A stretch of DNA of 64,000 bases from Candidatus Eisenbacteria bacterium (GTDB taxonomy: Bacteria > Eisenbacteria > RBG-16-71-46): contig JADLBL010000024.1 of the NCBI GenBank assembly GCA_020847735.1, positions 1 through 64,000 of the forward strand, written 5' to 3'. A model generated the notes under the pieces. It was not told the DNA's origin and searched no databases. It saw nothing but the letters and a program-made list of their open reading frames with translations. This document shows positions 56,009 to 62,581 of the stretch, piece after piece. The first letter of the stretch is position 1. The number at the start of each line of letters is the position of its first letter. Position numbers and translations under genes: made by a program.

Positions 56009-56418
56009 CGCGCCGCTGGCTCGCGCTGGTGCTGCTCGTGTTCGCCGGGGCGGCCGCATTCACGATCGCCGGCCGCCTGCCGCGTCGTGCCGCAGCGCCG
56101 GAATCGCCACCGCCGCCGCCGCCCGTCGAGGCCGACACGCTGGTCGTGGCCGGCGACGAGGCACACCCGCCGCGCATCAGCGCCGTGCTGGGGCACCGGC
56201 TCGCGATCACCGTCATCAACCGGGGTGTCGCCGCCGCGCATCTCGCGCTCTCGGGCTACGAGCACGCGTTCGCCCCACGGTCGCTGGCGCCCGGGGAGGC
56301 GCGGACCGACACGCTGCTGCTCGACCTGCCCGGCGAGGACTTCGCGTGGATGCTCGACGGTCGTCCGGCGGCGCAGCTGCACGTCGCCGGCTCCCACCTC
56401 GCCGAGGGACACCGCTGA
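56005..56418 (+). CDS. small exported cupredoxin-like protein embedded between nosF and nosY
   Basis: 137 residues. The N-terminus is a signal/anchor helix (L-A-L-V-L-L-V-F-A-G), then a proline run (P36-P40). The remaining ~90 residues have a cupredoxin-like strand order: P-P-R-I-S-A-V-L-G-H-R-L-A-I-T-V-I-N-R-G, then A-A-H-L-A-L, then P-G-E-A-R-T-D-T-L-L-L-D-L-P-G. It has no cysteine, so no type 1 copper site. H79, H87, M116 and H126 could bind copper in another way. The GTG start overlaps nosF (GTGA) and the stop overlaps nosY (TGATG), so it is made with the NosFY transporter. Its place suggests a nos accessory role; no nosL is present nearby. Confidence 0.65.
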   Translation: MTRRWLALVLLVFAGAAAFTIAGRLPRRAAAPESPPPPPPVEADTLVVAGDEAHPPRISAVLGHRLAITVINRGVAAAHLALSGYEHAFAPRSLAPGEARTDTLLLDLPGEDFAWMLDGRPAAQLHVAGSHLAEGHR

Positions 56419-57263
56419 TGCCCGCACCCGCCCGGTTTCGAGCCCTCCGCGCGTTCGTCGTCGCGCGGGAGGAATACCGGCGCGCTCTCGAGAGCAAGTG
56501 GCTGTTCGGCTTCGCCGCGCTGTTCGCGCTGCTCGTGCTCGGACTGTCGTTCTTCGGCCTCGCGCAGAGTGGCGAAGTGGGTTTCACGGGCTTCGCGCGG
56601 GTGACCCTGTCCCTGCTCAACCTCGTGCTCTTCGTCGTGCCGCTGGTCGGCCTGATGCTCGGCGTGACGAGCGTGACCGGTGGCGCCGAATCCCTCTCGC
56701 TGCTCCTGGCTCAGCCGGTGTCGCGCACCGAAGTGCTGGCCGGCAAGTTCGTCGGCGTCTCCGCCGCCGTTTCGGTCGCCCAGCTGCTGGGGCTCGGGGG
56801 AGGAGGCCTGGTCGTGGCTCTCAACGCCGGACCCGACCAGCTCGGCGGCTTCGCGGTCCTGTGCGGGGTCTCGCTGGGACTCGCCGTGCTGAGCGTGGCG
56901 TCCGCGCTCGCGATCGCTTCGCTCTGGCCCGATCGCCTGCGGGCGACCGGCGCGGCGCTCGCGCTCTGGTTGCTGATGGTCGTGGCCTACGACCTCGCGG
57001 TGCTGGGCGCGACGACGACCTTTCGCGGCGTCGGTCTGCAGGCGATCCTGCTGCCCGCGCTGCTGCTCAACCCGGTGGATCTGGCGCGCGTGCTCGTGAC
57101 GATGGCCGTGGGCCGGGGCGCGCTCTTTGGTCCGACCGCGGCCACGCTCGTGCGGACGCTGGGCACCGTGCCGGGCATCATCGCCGTGCTGCTCGCGATG
57201 CTCGTGCAGGTGGCCGTGCCGCTCGCGTTGGCGCAGCGCGTCTTCCGCCGCCGCGACTGGTAG
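56418..57263 (+). CDS. nosY: NosY, ABC transporter permease
   Basis: 281 residues with six predicted membrane helices. The N-terminal E-E-Y-R-R-A-L-E-S-K-W-L-F-G-F-A-A-L-F-A is the typical ABC-2 start, and G-A-E-S-L-S-L-L-L-A-Q-P-V-S-R-T-E follows as in NosY proteins. Partner of NosF. The start overlaps the stop of the cupredoxin-like gene by one base. The cluster then ends at the duplicated cytochrome segment. Confidence 0.92.
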   Translation: MPAPARFRALRAFVVAREEYRRALESKWLFGFAALFALLVLGLSFFGLAQSGEVGFTGFARVTLSLLNLVLFVVPLVGLMLGVTSVTGGAESLSLLLAQPVSRTEVLAGKFVGVSAAVSVAQLLGLGGGGLVVALNAGPDQLGGFAVLCGVSLGLAVLSVASALAIASLWPDRLRATGAALALWLLMVVAYDLAVLGATTTFRGVGLQAILLPALLLNPVDLARVLVTMAVGRGALFGPTAATLVRTLGTVPGIIAVLLAMLVQVAVPLALAQRVFRRRDW

Positions 57264-57320
57264 CCGGCGCCCGCCCGGGCCGGTGGCCCGTGCCGCCGGA
57301 CAGGGGCGCACAGGGCGGGT

Positions 57321-57349
57321 TTGCTTCCCCCGGGACGAGCCGATATAAC
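57321..57349 (+). promoter_or_regulatory. putative promoter of the second cytochrome gene
   Basis: TTGCTT (57321-57326), a 17-nt spacer and TATAAC (57344-57349), just before the hemerythrin remnant and about 150 nt ahead of the cytochrome ATG. It would give the second cytochrome copy expression independent of the hemerythrin promoter. Confidence 0.5.
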
Positions 57350-57358
57350 GACTCGCGC

Positions 57359-57484
57359 GAGGAGTCCGTCGTCATCGACGTGGCCGCCCGCGCGCTCTCG
57401 CGCGCGGAGACCGCGGCGTTGACGGCCGGCCTCGACACGCTCATGCGTGCGTCTCCAGAACCACCCGCCCCTCAAGGGCACTGA
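57359..57484 (+). pseudogene. 3' remnant of a hemerythrin gene
   Basis: 126 nt align without gaps to 50442-50567, the last 41 codons and stop of the intact hemerythrin gene. The frame is still open (E-E-S-V-V-I-D-V-A-A-R-A-L-S-R-A-E-T) with about nine amino-acid differences. The start codon and the iron-binding helices 1-3 are absent. Homology stops abruptly at 57359, marking one breakpoint of the duplication. Confidence 0.85.
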
Positions 57485-57497
57485 AAGGATCCAATCC

Positions 57498-57980
57498 ATG
57501 AACCGACGAGTTGTCGTGCTTCTGGCGTCCGCCCTCGTTGTGCTCGCCGGCTGCGGTGGCAAGGCCGAGGACCAGGGAGCCTCCACTTCGGCCAGCCCGG
57601 CGCCCGCGGCGCCCGCTCCCGCCGCGAGCAAGGTGCTTGCGAAGTCGCTGTATGACGATGGCCCGCGGGCGGCCGACTCCCCGGTGGACGCCGCGGCGGC
57701 CGCGGCGGGGGAGAAGCTCTTCACGAAGAAGGGTTGCACCGCCTGCCACGGTTGGGGGAAGAAGCTCACCGGGCCGGACCTGAAGGACGTGACCCGGCAG
57801 CGCACCGCGGTCTGGATGGAGCACCAGATTCTGCACCCGGACGTGATGGTCAAGACCGACCCGATCGCGGACTCGCTCTTCAAGGTCTACAAGCTGCAGA
57901 TGACCAATCAGGGCCTGACGGAGTCGGAAGCGAAGCAGGTGGTCGAGTATCTGAAGAAGCGCGACAAGGACGGCAAGTAG
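57498..57980 (+). CDS. lipoprotein mono-haem cytochrome c of the nos cluster (copy 2)
   Basis: 160 residues. Lipobox L-A-G-C (C19), a longer Ala/Pro linker than copy 1, and haem site C-T-A-C-H. The body K-L-T-G-P-D-L-K-D-V-T and Q-I-L-H-P-D-V-M-V-K-T-D-P are shared with copy 1, and the C-terminal E-A-K-Q-V-V-E-Y-L-K-K-R-D-K is identical. Differences cluster in the linker and at A-D-S-L-F-K-V-Y-K versus A-R-A-L-F-A-Q-F-A. Both copies are intact, so both may act, perhaps with different partners. Confidence 0.92.
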   Translation: MNRRVVVLLASALVVLAGCGGKAEDQGASTSASPAPAAPAPAASKVLAKSLYDDGPRAADSPVDAAAAAAGEKLFTKKGCTACHGWGKKLTGPDLKDVTRQRTAVWMEHQILHPDVMVKTDPIADSLFKVYKLQMTNQGLTESEAKQVVEYLKKRDKDGK

Positions 57981-58130
57981 CCGCCGGTCGAACGAAGCGC
58001 CGGGGCCCGCCCGGACCCCGGTCGCTTCCCGAAGGCGATGAAGCCCCAAAGCCCCCCGAGCCCCACGCTGGTGATTCGCCACGTGATCACGGCGTTCACT
58101 CGCGGCTCGCGGCCCGCGCCGAAATCAATT

Positions 58131-58206
58131 GACCCGTTAGCTCAGTCGGTAGAGCACCTGACTTTTAATCAGGGTGTCGCTGGTTCGATCCCAGCACGGG
58201 TCACCA
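58131..58206 (+). tRNA. tRNA-Lys (anticodon TTT)
   Basis: Acceptor stem GACCCGT (58131-58137) pairs with ACGGGTC (58196-58202). The anticodon stem CCTGA/TCAGG encloses CTTTTAA with anticodon TTT. The T arm GCTGGTTCGATCCCAGC is normal, and CCA (58204-58206) is encoded, unlike in the tRNA-Leu of this window. Confidence 0.97.
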
Positions 58207-58468
58207 TCTCGAAAGCACCTTCAGTTATCCGGACAACGTGATGGGCGGTATTGGGTTTCGTCGGTGGGCGCCGGACCGGGAAAGGCGGGCGGCAAGGCTC
58301 GGCCGCATCCGCTGGAAGCCGCGCACCGCGGGGCCGGGCGTCGTCGCGCCGGATGCGGCCACGCAGAACTTCACGAAAACCGCCACACGTCCCCCGCATC
58401 GAAGTGTGCGTTCCGTGACAGGTCGGGCGAGCGTCGCGACGTGCACGGGGCGGGCGCGGAGGAGCGAC
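58207..58468. other. region after tRNA-Lys without a supported gene
   Basis: This stretch separates tRNA-Lys from a very short ORF and the anti-sigma-like gene. An open frame from 58238 (Arg/Ala/Thr-rich, no recognised domain) runs through it, but its only good ribosome site is at the internal ATG 58469, so the upstream part is not called. A sigma factor gene, often placed before such anti-sigma genes, is absent. Confidence 0.5.
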
Positions 58469-58513
58469 ATGAGACGGACGGAAACGGTGCCGGCCCGGGG
58501 TGCGGCGTCGTGA
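58469..58513 (+). CDS. possible 14-codon leader ORF coupled to the anti-sigma-like gene
   Basis: ATG at 58469 is preceded by a very strong GGAGGAG (58458-58464). It encodes M-R-R-T-E-T-V-P-A-R-G-A-A-S and its stop overlaps the next GTG start as GTGA. The next gene has no ribosome site of its own other than this sequence. It may be a translational-coupling leader; it could also be fortuitous. Confidence 0.4.
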   Translation: MRRTETVPARGAAS

Positions 58514-58770
58514 GGAAGCTGAACTGCCAGGAAGTGCTGGACCAGCTGTCCGTATTTCTCGAAGAGGAACTCGCCGCCGAGTTGCGGGCGGAGATCGAGA
58601 CTCACCTGAACGGTTGCCGCCACTGCCATCTCGAGGTGGACACCATCCGCACCACCATCCAGCTCTACCGCGTGGACGACCCCGTGGGGGTTCCGATTCA
58701 CCTGAGCGACCGGATTCGAGCGGCGCTCGCGAGCGCCTACCGCGAGCGTGACCGCCTCACGTCGGATTGA
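58510..58770 (+). CDS. small zinc-finger anti-sigma-like protein
   Basis: 86 residues. The N-terminal half holds C6 and the H32-x3-C36-x2-C39 pattern of the zf-HC2 anti-sigma domain (T-H-L-N-G-C-R-H-C). It has no transmembrane segment, so it would be a soluble redox- or zinc-dependent anti-sigma or a stand-alone regulator. No sigma factor gene is adjacent. A GTG start overlaps a short upstream ORF. A strong hairpin follows the gene. Confidence 0.75.
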   Translation: MRKLNCQEVLDQLSVFLEEELAAELRAEIETHLNGCRHCHLEVDTIRTTIQLYRVDDPVGVPIHLSDRIRAALASAYRERDRLTSD

Positions 58771-58813
58771 CGCCGTTCCGGGGCGCCCGTAGGGTTGCGC
58801 CCGATTTCCGTCC

Positions 58814-58838
58814 CGCCCGCGGAGTGACTCCGCGGGCG
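58814..58838 (+). terminator. intrinsic terminator-like hairpin after the anti-sigma-like gene
   Basis: CGCCCGCGGAG (58814-58824) pairs perfectly with CTCCGCGGGCG (58828-58838) over TGA, followed by TTTCG. The 11-bp GC-rich stem with a short T run lies 43 nt after the stop codon and before ychF. Confidence 0.65.
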
Positions 58839-58882
58839 TTTCGCTGATGGCGTCACTCCACCTTCCTTCCGCGATCGAGACC

Positions 58883-59932
58883 ATGAAGCGAGTCGGCATC
58901 CTCGGGCTGCCTCAGTCGGGCAAGACGACCCTGTTCGAGATCCTCATGCAGGGCGCCGGGGCCGCGCCGGCTCCGGGCGTCTCGGCGAAGGACCGCGTCG
59001 GGGTGCTCAAGGTGCCCGACGCGCGCGTGGACCGCCTGAGCGGGATGTTCCAGCCGAAGAAGACGACGTACGCGCAGATCCAGTTCGTGGACAGCGCCTC
59101 CGCGGGCAAGGGAAAGCCGGGCAAGGGCGCCGACCTGTTCGCCGGCGTGCGTCAGTGCGACGCGCTGGTCGCGGTCGTGCGCGACTTCGAGAACGCGGCC
59201 GTGCCGGCGGCGGGCGGCGTGGACGCGGCACGCGACCTTCGCGAGCTCGAGGCGGAACTCGTCCTGAACGACCTCGCGATCGTCGAGACGCGGCTGGACC
59301 GCATCGAGAAGGAAATGAGGATCGGCCGGAAGGAGGCAGCCGCCGAGGGCGAGGCGCTGCGCCGCTGCCGGCAGGCGCTCGAGGCCGAGACGCCGCTGCG
59401 CGAGGTGGATTTCACCCCCGAGGAGTTCCGCCTGCTGCGCGGCTTCCAATTCCTGACGCTCAAGCCGCTGGTCGTGGTGCTCAACCAGGACGACGACTCG
59501 ACGCGCACGCCGCCGGCCCTCGGCCGCGGGGCGATCGGTGTCGCGCTGCGCGCGCACACCGAGCGCGAGATCGTCGCGCTGCCCGCCGAGGAGCGGGCCG
59601 CCTTCCGCGAGGAGCTCGGCGTGCGCGAGGACGGGCTTTCGCTCGTCATCCGCGCCTGCCACGAACTGCTCGGCCTGATCTCGTTCTTCACCGTCGGGCC
59701 CGACGAGGTGCGCGCCTGGGAGATCCGGCGCGGCGACACCGCGGTGGACGCCGCGGGCGAGATCCACTCCGACCTCGCCCGCGGTTTCATCCGCGCCGAG
59801 GTCGTCGCCTACGACCGGCTCGTCGAGCTCGGCGGGTACGCGAAGGCGCGCGAGAAGGGGGTGCTGCGCCTGGAGGGTCGTGACTACGGGGTGCAGGACG
59901 GCGACTGCCTCGAAATCCGGCACAACGCCTGA
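58883..59932 (+). CDS. ychF: YchF/Ola1-type P-loop NTPase
   Basis: 349 residues. The Obg-family G domain begins V-G-I-L-G-L-P-Q-S-G-K-T-T-L-F, followed by an inserted helical domain (about 120-190). The C-terminal TGS-like domain ends A-R-E-K-G-V-L-R-L-E-G-R-D-Y-G-V-Q-D-G-D. YchF prefers ATP and binds ribosomes; the protein affects stress responses. The nucleotide-specificity motif reads L-N-Q-D-D, close to the relaxed motif of this family. ATG at 58883 is chosen over 58847 because the conserved N-terminus starts there. Confidence 0.92.
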   Translation: MKRVGILGLPQSGKTTLFEILMQGAGAAPAPGVSAKDRVGVLKVPDARVDRLSGMFQPKKTTYAQIQFVDSASAGKGKPGKGADLFAGVRQCDALVAVVRDFENAAVPAAGGVDAARDLRELEAELVLNDLAIVETRLDRIEKEMRIGRKEAAAEGEALRRCRQALEAETPLREVDFTPEEFRLLRGFQFLTLKPLVVVLNQDDDSTRTPPALGRGAIGVALRAHTEREIVALPAEERAAFREELGVREDGLSLVIRACHELLGLISFFTVGPDEVRAWEIRRGDTAVDAAGEIHSDLARGFIRAEVVAYDRLVELGGYAKAREKGVLRLEGRDYGVQDGDCLEIRHNA

Positions 59933-59972
59933 GGCCGTGGGGTAGAACTCGCAGCGAAGGAGGGTCCGGGGC

Positions 59973-60560
59973 ATGAACCGATGGATCGTGCGCGCGGCCG
60001 GCTTGCTGGCCCTGACGCTGGCGGCCGCGTGCGCGGCTGAGCCGGCGGCCGCGGGCATGCGCCTCGACGCGTGGAAGGGACACCTGTCGGTCGGCTACGG
60101 CCGGGTCTGGTCCGATTCGCTCGCGCCCGCCGGTTCGATCTCGGCGGCCGGCGGACTCGAATACCCGGTCGCGCCGCGCTGGCGGGTCGGCGCGACCGCG
60201 GCCTTCAACCTTCTGGGCTCGAGCACCGTGACCCGCGGCAGCGTGACCGCCGCGCTGGATTACAGCCTGTTCGACGTCGCTCTGCTGGCGACCTACCTGC
60301 CGCCCCGCGGACCGGTCACGCGCGTATCGATCGGCCCCGGCCTGGCGAGCGCGCGGGCCGAACTGTCCGTGGCGGGAGGCGGAGCGCTGTTTCGCGACCT
60401 GCCGGTCGGCGAGGTGAAGCCGGAGTTCGCCCTCGAGGCGGCCTTCCTGCCGCGCCGGCAGACGATCGTCGCGGTTGGAGCCGAGCTGGGCCTGCGCGTC
60501 ATTCCGGTCGAGCAGTGCACGTGGACCCTGCTCACCGCGCGGCTCACCGTGCACTTCTAG
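59973..60560 (+). CDS. small predicted outer-membrane beta-barrel protein
   Basis: 195 residues. A signal peptide (1-29, A-A-A-C-A-A-E-P-A-A-A-G) is followed by alternating strands with repeated G-x-G/G-A turns and a C-terminal R-L-T-V-H-F, ending in Phe as barrel proteins do. A cysteine in L-A-A-A-C could be a lipobox, giving a lipoprotein instead. AAGGAGGG lies about 10 nt before the ATG. The function is unknown. Confidence 0.6.
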   Translation: MNRWIVRAAGLLALTLAAACAAEPAAAGMRLDAWKGHLSVGYGRVWSDSLAPAGSISAAGGLEYPVAPRWRVGATAAFNLLGSSTVTRGSVTAALDYSLFDVALLATYLPPRGPVTRVSIGPGLASARAELSVAGGGALFRDLPVGEVKPEFALEAAFLPRRQTIVAVGAELGLRVIPVEQCTWTLLTARLTVHF

Positions 60561-60578
60561 AAGCGCGCGCCGGAGGCT

Positions 60579-60608
60579 TTGACCCCGTCGGCGGCACCCC
60601 GCTATGCT
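60579..60608 (+). promoter_or_regulatory. putative sigma70-type promoter of the riboflavin operon
   Basis: TTGACC (60579-60584), an 18-nt spacer and TATGCT (60603-60608). The predicted transcription start falls near 60615, just ahead of the riboswitch P1 stem. Confidence 0.6.
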
Positions 60609-60619
60609 CCCTGCCGCTT

Positions 60620-60747
60620 TTCTCCTTCGGGGCGGGGCGGAAGTCCCCACCGGCGGTAGAGCCCGCGAGCGGACGACGTCGCCTGTCGCCCGCAGACCCG
60701 GCGAGATTCCGGGGCCGACCGTCAGAGTCGGGATGGAAGAAGGAGGG
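60620..60747 (+). promoter_or_regulatory. FMN riboswitch (RFN element)
   Basis: The conserved core blocks of the FMN aptamer are in order: TTCGGGGCGGGGCGGAA (60627-60642), CCCCACCGGCGGTA, AGCCCGCGAGC, then the CCGGCG...CCGGGG arm, GCCGAC, GTCAGAGTC and GGATGGAAGAAGGA. The closing P1 stem pairs CTCCTT (60622-60627) with AAGGAG (60740-60745). It precedes ribD and controls the rib operon by sensing FMN. Confidence 0.95.
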
Positions 60748-60819
60748 AATCGCGTCCGTTCCCGGACCGCCCGCGCGCGCGGGCGGCCGCGATGCCGCGT
60801 TGCCCTCGGAATCCGTCAC

Positions 60820-60849
60820 CCCGCAGCCGCCCGCCGCGGGTTTTTTTTT
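60820..60849 (+). terminator. intrinsic terminator forming the riboswitch expression platform
   Basis: CCCGC (60820-60824) and GCGGG (60836-60840) form a stem followed directly by nine T residues (60841-60849), 20 nt before the ribD start. Its position after the RFN element marks it as the off-state terminator. The stem may be extended by neighbouring GC pairs in the folded leader. Confidence 0.75.
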
Positions 60850-60868
60850 CGTCCAGTCCGGGAGTTCG

Positions 60869-61969
60869 ATGTCGTTCAGCCCACAAGACCGGCAGTACAT
60901 GCTTCGCGCGTTGCGGCTGGCGGAGCGCGGGCGCGGGCGCACCGCCCCGAACCCGGTGGTCGGCGCGCTCGTGGTGCGCCGCGGCCGGGTCGTGGGCCAG
61001 GGCTGGCACGGCACGCTCGGCGGGCCGCACGCGGAGGTCGAGGCGCTGTCGCGGGCCGGGCGCCGCGCGCAGGGCGCGACCCTTTACGTGACGCTCGAGC
61101 CGTGCGCGCATCACGGGCGCACCCCGCCGTGCACCGAGGCCATCCTGTCGGCGGGGATCGCGCGCTGCGTCGTCGCCGTTCGCGATCCGCACGCGATCGT
61201 CAACGGCCGCGGGCTGCGCCGCCTGCGCGCCGGCGGCATCGCGGTCGAGACCGGCCTGTGCGCGGCCGAGGCGCGCGAGCAGCTCGCGGGCTACCGGATG
61301 GCGCACGGCGAAGGCCGCCCGCGCGTCACCTGGAAGGTGGCCGCCTCGCTGGACGGCCGCATCACCGACCGGCTCGGCCGCTCGCGCTGGATCACCGACG
61401 CGCAAGCCCGCCGCCGGGGTCACGCGCTGCGCGCCGCGGCGGATGCGATCGTCGTCGGCGCCGGCACGGCGCGCGCCGACGACCCGCGCCTGACGGCGAG
61501 GATCGGCGCCGGAGCGGCCCAGCCGCTGCGCGTCGTCTGCGACACGCGCCTCTCGCTCCCGACGCGTCTGCGGCTGTTCTCGCCGCCGCTGGCCCGCGGC
61601 ACCGTCGTGGCCTGTTCGTCGCGCGCGAGCGCGGCGCGCGTTCGCGCCCTCGAGGAGCGCGGCGTCACCGTCTGGCGATTGCCGGTGCTCCGCGGGGGCG
61701 TCTCGCCGGGGGCGCTCGCCGAGCGCCTCGTCGCGGCGGGCCGCCACGAGGTCCTGCTCGAAGGGGGCGCGACGCTGGGCGGGGCGTGGCTGCGCGCCGG
61801 GCTGGTGGACCGCGTCGCGCTGTTCGCGGCGCCGCTGCTGCTGGGCGAAGGGCTGTCGTGGCTGGGTGGGCCCGGACGTGCGCTCGCGAAGGCGCCGCGC
61901 GGACGGCTGGCCCGTCTCGAGCGGGCCGGCGACGGCGCGCTGTTGATCGTGGAATGGGGGAAGGCGTAG
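60869..61969 (+). CDS. ribD: bifunctional deaminase/reductase RibD
   Basis: 366 residues. The N-terminal cytidine-deaminase-type domain has the zinc site H-A-E-V-E-A-L and P-C-A-H-H-G-R-T-P-P-C. The C-terminal reductase domain begins W-K-V-A-A-S-L-D-G-R and has V-G-A-G-T-A-R-A-D-D-P-R-L-T and E-G-G-A-T-L-G-G. It catalyses the two steps from the GTP cyclohydrolase II product to the ribitylamino-pyrimidine phosphate. ATG at 60869 with CGGGAG upstream. Confidence 0.96.
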   Translation: MSFSPQDRQYMLRALRLAERGRGRTAPNPVVGALVVRRGRVVGQGWHGTLGGPHAEVEALSRAGRRAQGATLYVTLEPCAHHGRTPPCTEAILSAGIARCVVAVRDPHAIVNGRGLRRLRAGGIAVETGLCAAEAREQLAGYRMAHGEGRPRVTWKVAASLDGRITDRLGRSRWITDAQARRRGHALRAAADAIVVGAGTARADDPRLTARIGAGAAQPLRVVCDTRLSLPTRLRLFSPPLARGTVVACSSRASAARVRALEERGVTVWRLPVLRGGVSPGALAERLVAAGRHEVLLEGGATLGGAWLRAGLVDRVALFAAPLLLGEGLSWLGGPGRALAKAPRGRLARLERAGDGALLIVEWGKA

Positions 61970-62581
61970 ATGTTCACCGGCATCGTCGAGGAGCAGGGCC
62001 GCGTCGCGGCGATCGAGCCGCGCACCGGAGCCCGGCGCCTGTGGATCGAGGCGCGGGCCGTGCGCGAGGACGCCGCCGTCGGCGACAGCATCGCGCACGC
62101 CGGCTGCTGCCTGACGGTGGTCGAGCTGGCGGAGGGCCGCTACGCGGTCGAGGCGGTGCCCGAGACGCTGCGGCTCACGACCCTCGGCGGGTGGAGCGAA
62201 GGCGACGCGGTCAACCTCGAGCGATCGCTGCGGCTCGATCAGCGACTCGGCGGCCACCTCGTTCAGGGGCACGTGGACGGCGTCGGCGAGGTGCTCGAGG
62301 TGCGCCCCGAGGGCGACGGCCGGCGGGTGACCCTGTCGGTGCCCGCACCGCTGCGTCGCTTCGTCGCGCGCAAGGGCTCGCTCGCCGTGGACGGCGTGAG
62401 CCTGACGGTCGCGGCGCTCACGGACACGGGCTGCGAAATCGCCTACATTCCCCACACGCTCGCCCTCACCTCGGCCGGTGCGTACCGGCCCGGGCATCGG
62501 GTGAATCTCGAAGTTGACCTGCTGTCGCGCTACCTGGCGAGGTTGCTGGAGGGAGCCGGCACGCAGGGGAGGGAGTCATGA
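61970..62581 (+). CDS. ribE: riboflavin synthase, alpha chain
   Basis: 203 residues with two tandem lumazine-binding domains: [10 protein letters not shown] at the start, and [13 protein letters not shown] opening the second half, with G-x-S-L-T-V. It dismutates two 6,7-dimethyl-8-ribityllumazine molecules to riboflavin. The ATG follows the ribD stop immediately and the stop overlaps ribBA (ATGA). Confidence 0.96.
   Translation: MFTGIVEEQGRVAAIEPRTGARRLWIEARAVREDAAVGDSIAHAGCCLTVVELAEGRYAVEAVPETLRLTTLGGWSEGDAVNLERSLRLDQRLGGHLVQGHVDGVGEVLEVRPEGDGRRVTLSVPAPLRRFVARKGSLAVDGVSLTVAALTDTGCEIAYIPHTLALTSAGAYRPGHRVNLEVDLLSRYLARLLEGAGTQGRES

Larger units (their letters stand above)
57359..58022 (+). repeat. 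segmental duplication, copy B
   Basis: This is the counterpart of 50442-51095: hemerythrin 3' remnant, spacer, complete cytochrome c gene and downstream hairpin. The cytochrome copy has a 4-residue net insertion in its Ala/Pro linker. It lies on the other side of the nos genes in the same orientation, so the two copies are direct repeats about 6.9 kb apart that could recombine to delete nosZ-nosY. Confidence 0.85.

Noticed and set aside
57087-57358. Reading frame that runs from within nosY into the hemerythrin remnant as one ORF
   Set aside because: The part before 57359 is out of frame with nosY and unlike hemerythrin; only the last 41 codons are homologous, so a fused gene is not supported.
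58080-58092. CGTGATCACG palindrome upstream of tRNA-Lys as a possible operator
   Set aside because: A single 10-bp palindrome without recurrence or a neighbouring regulator; expected by chance at this length scale.
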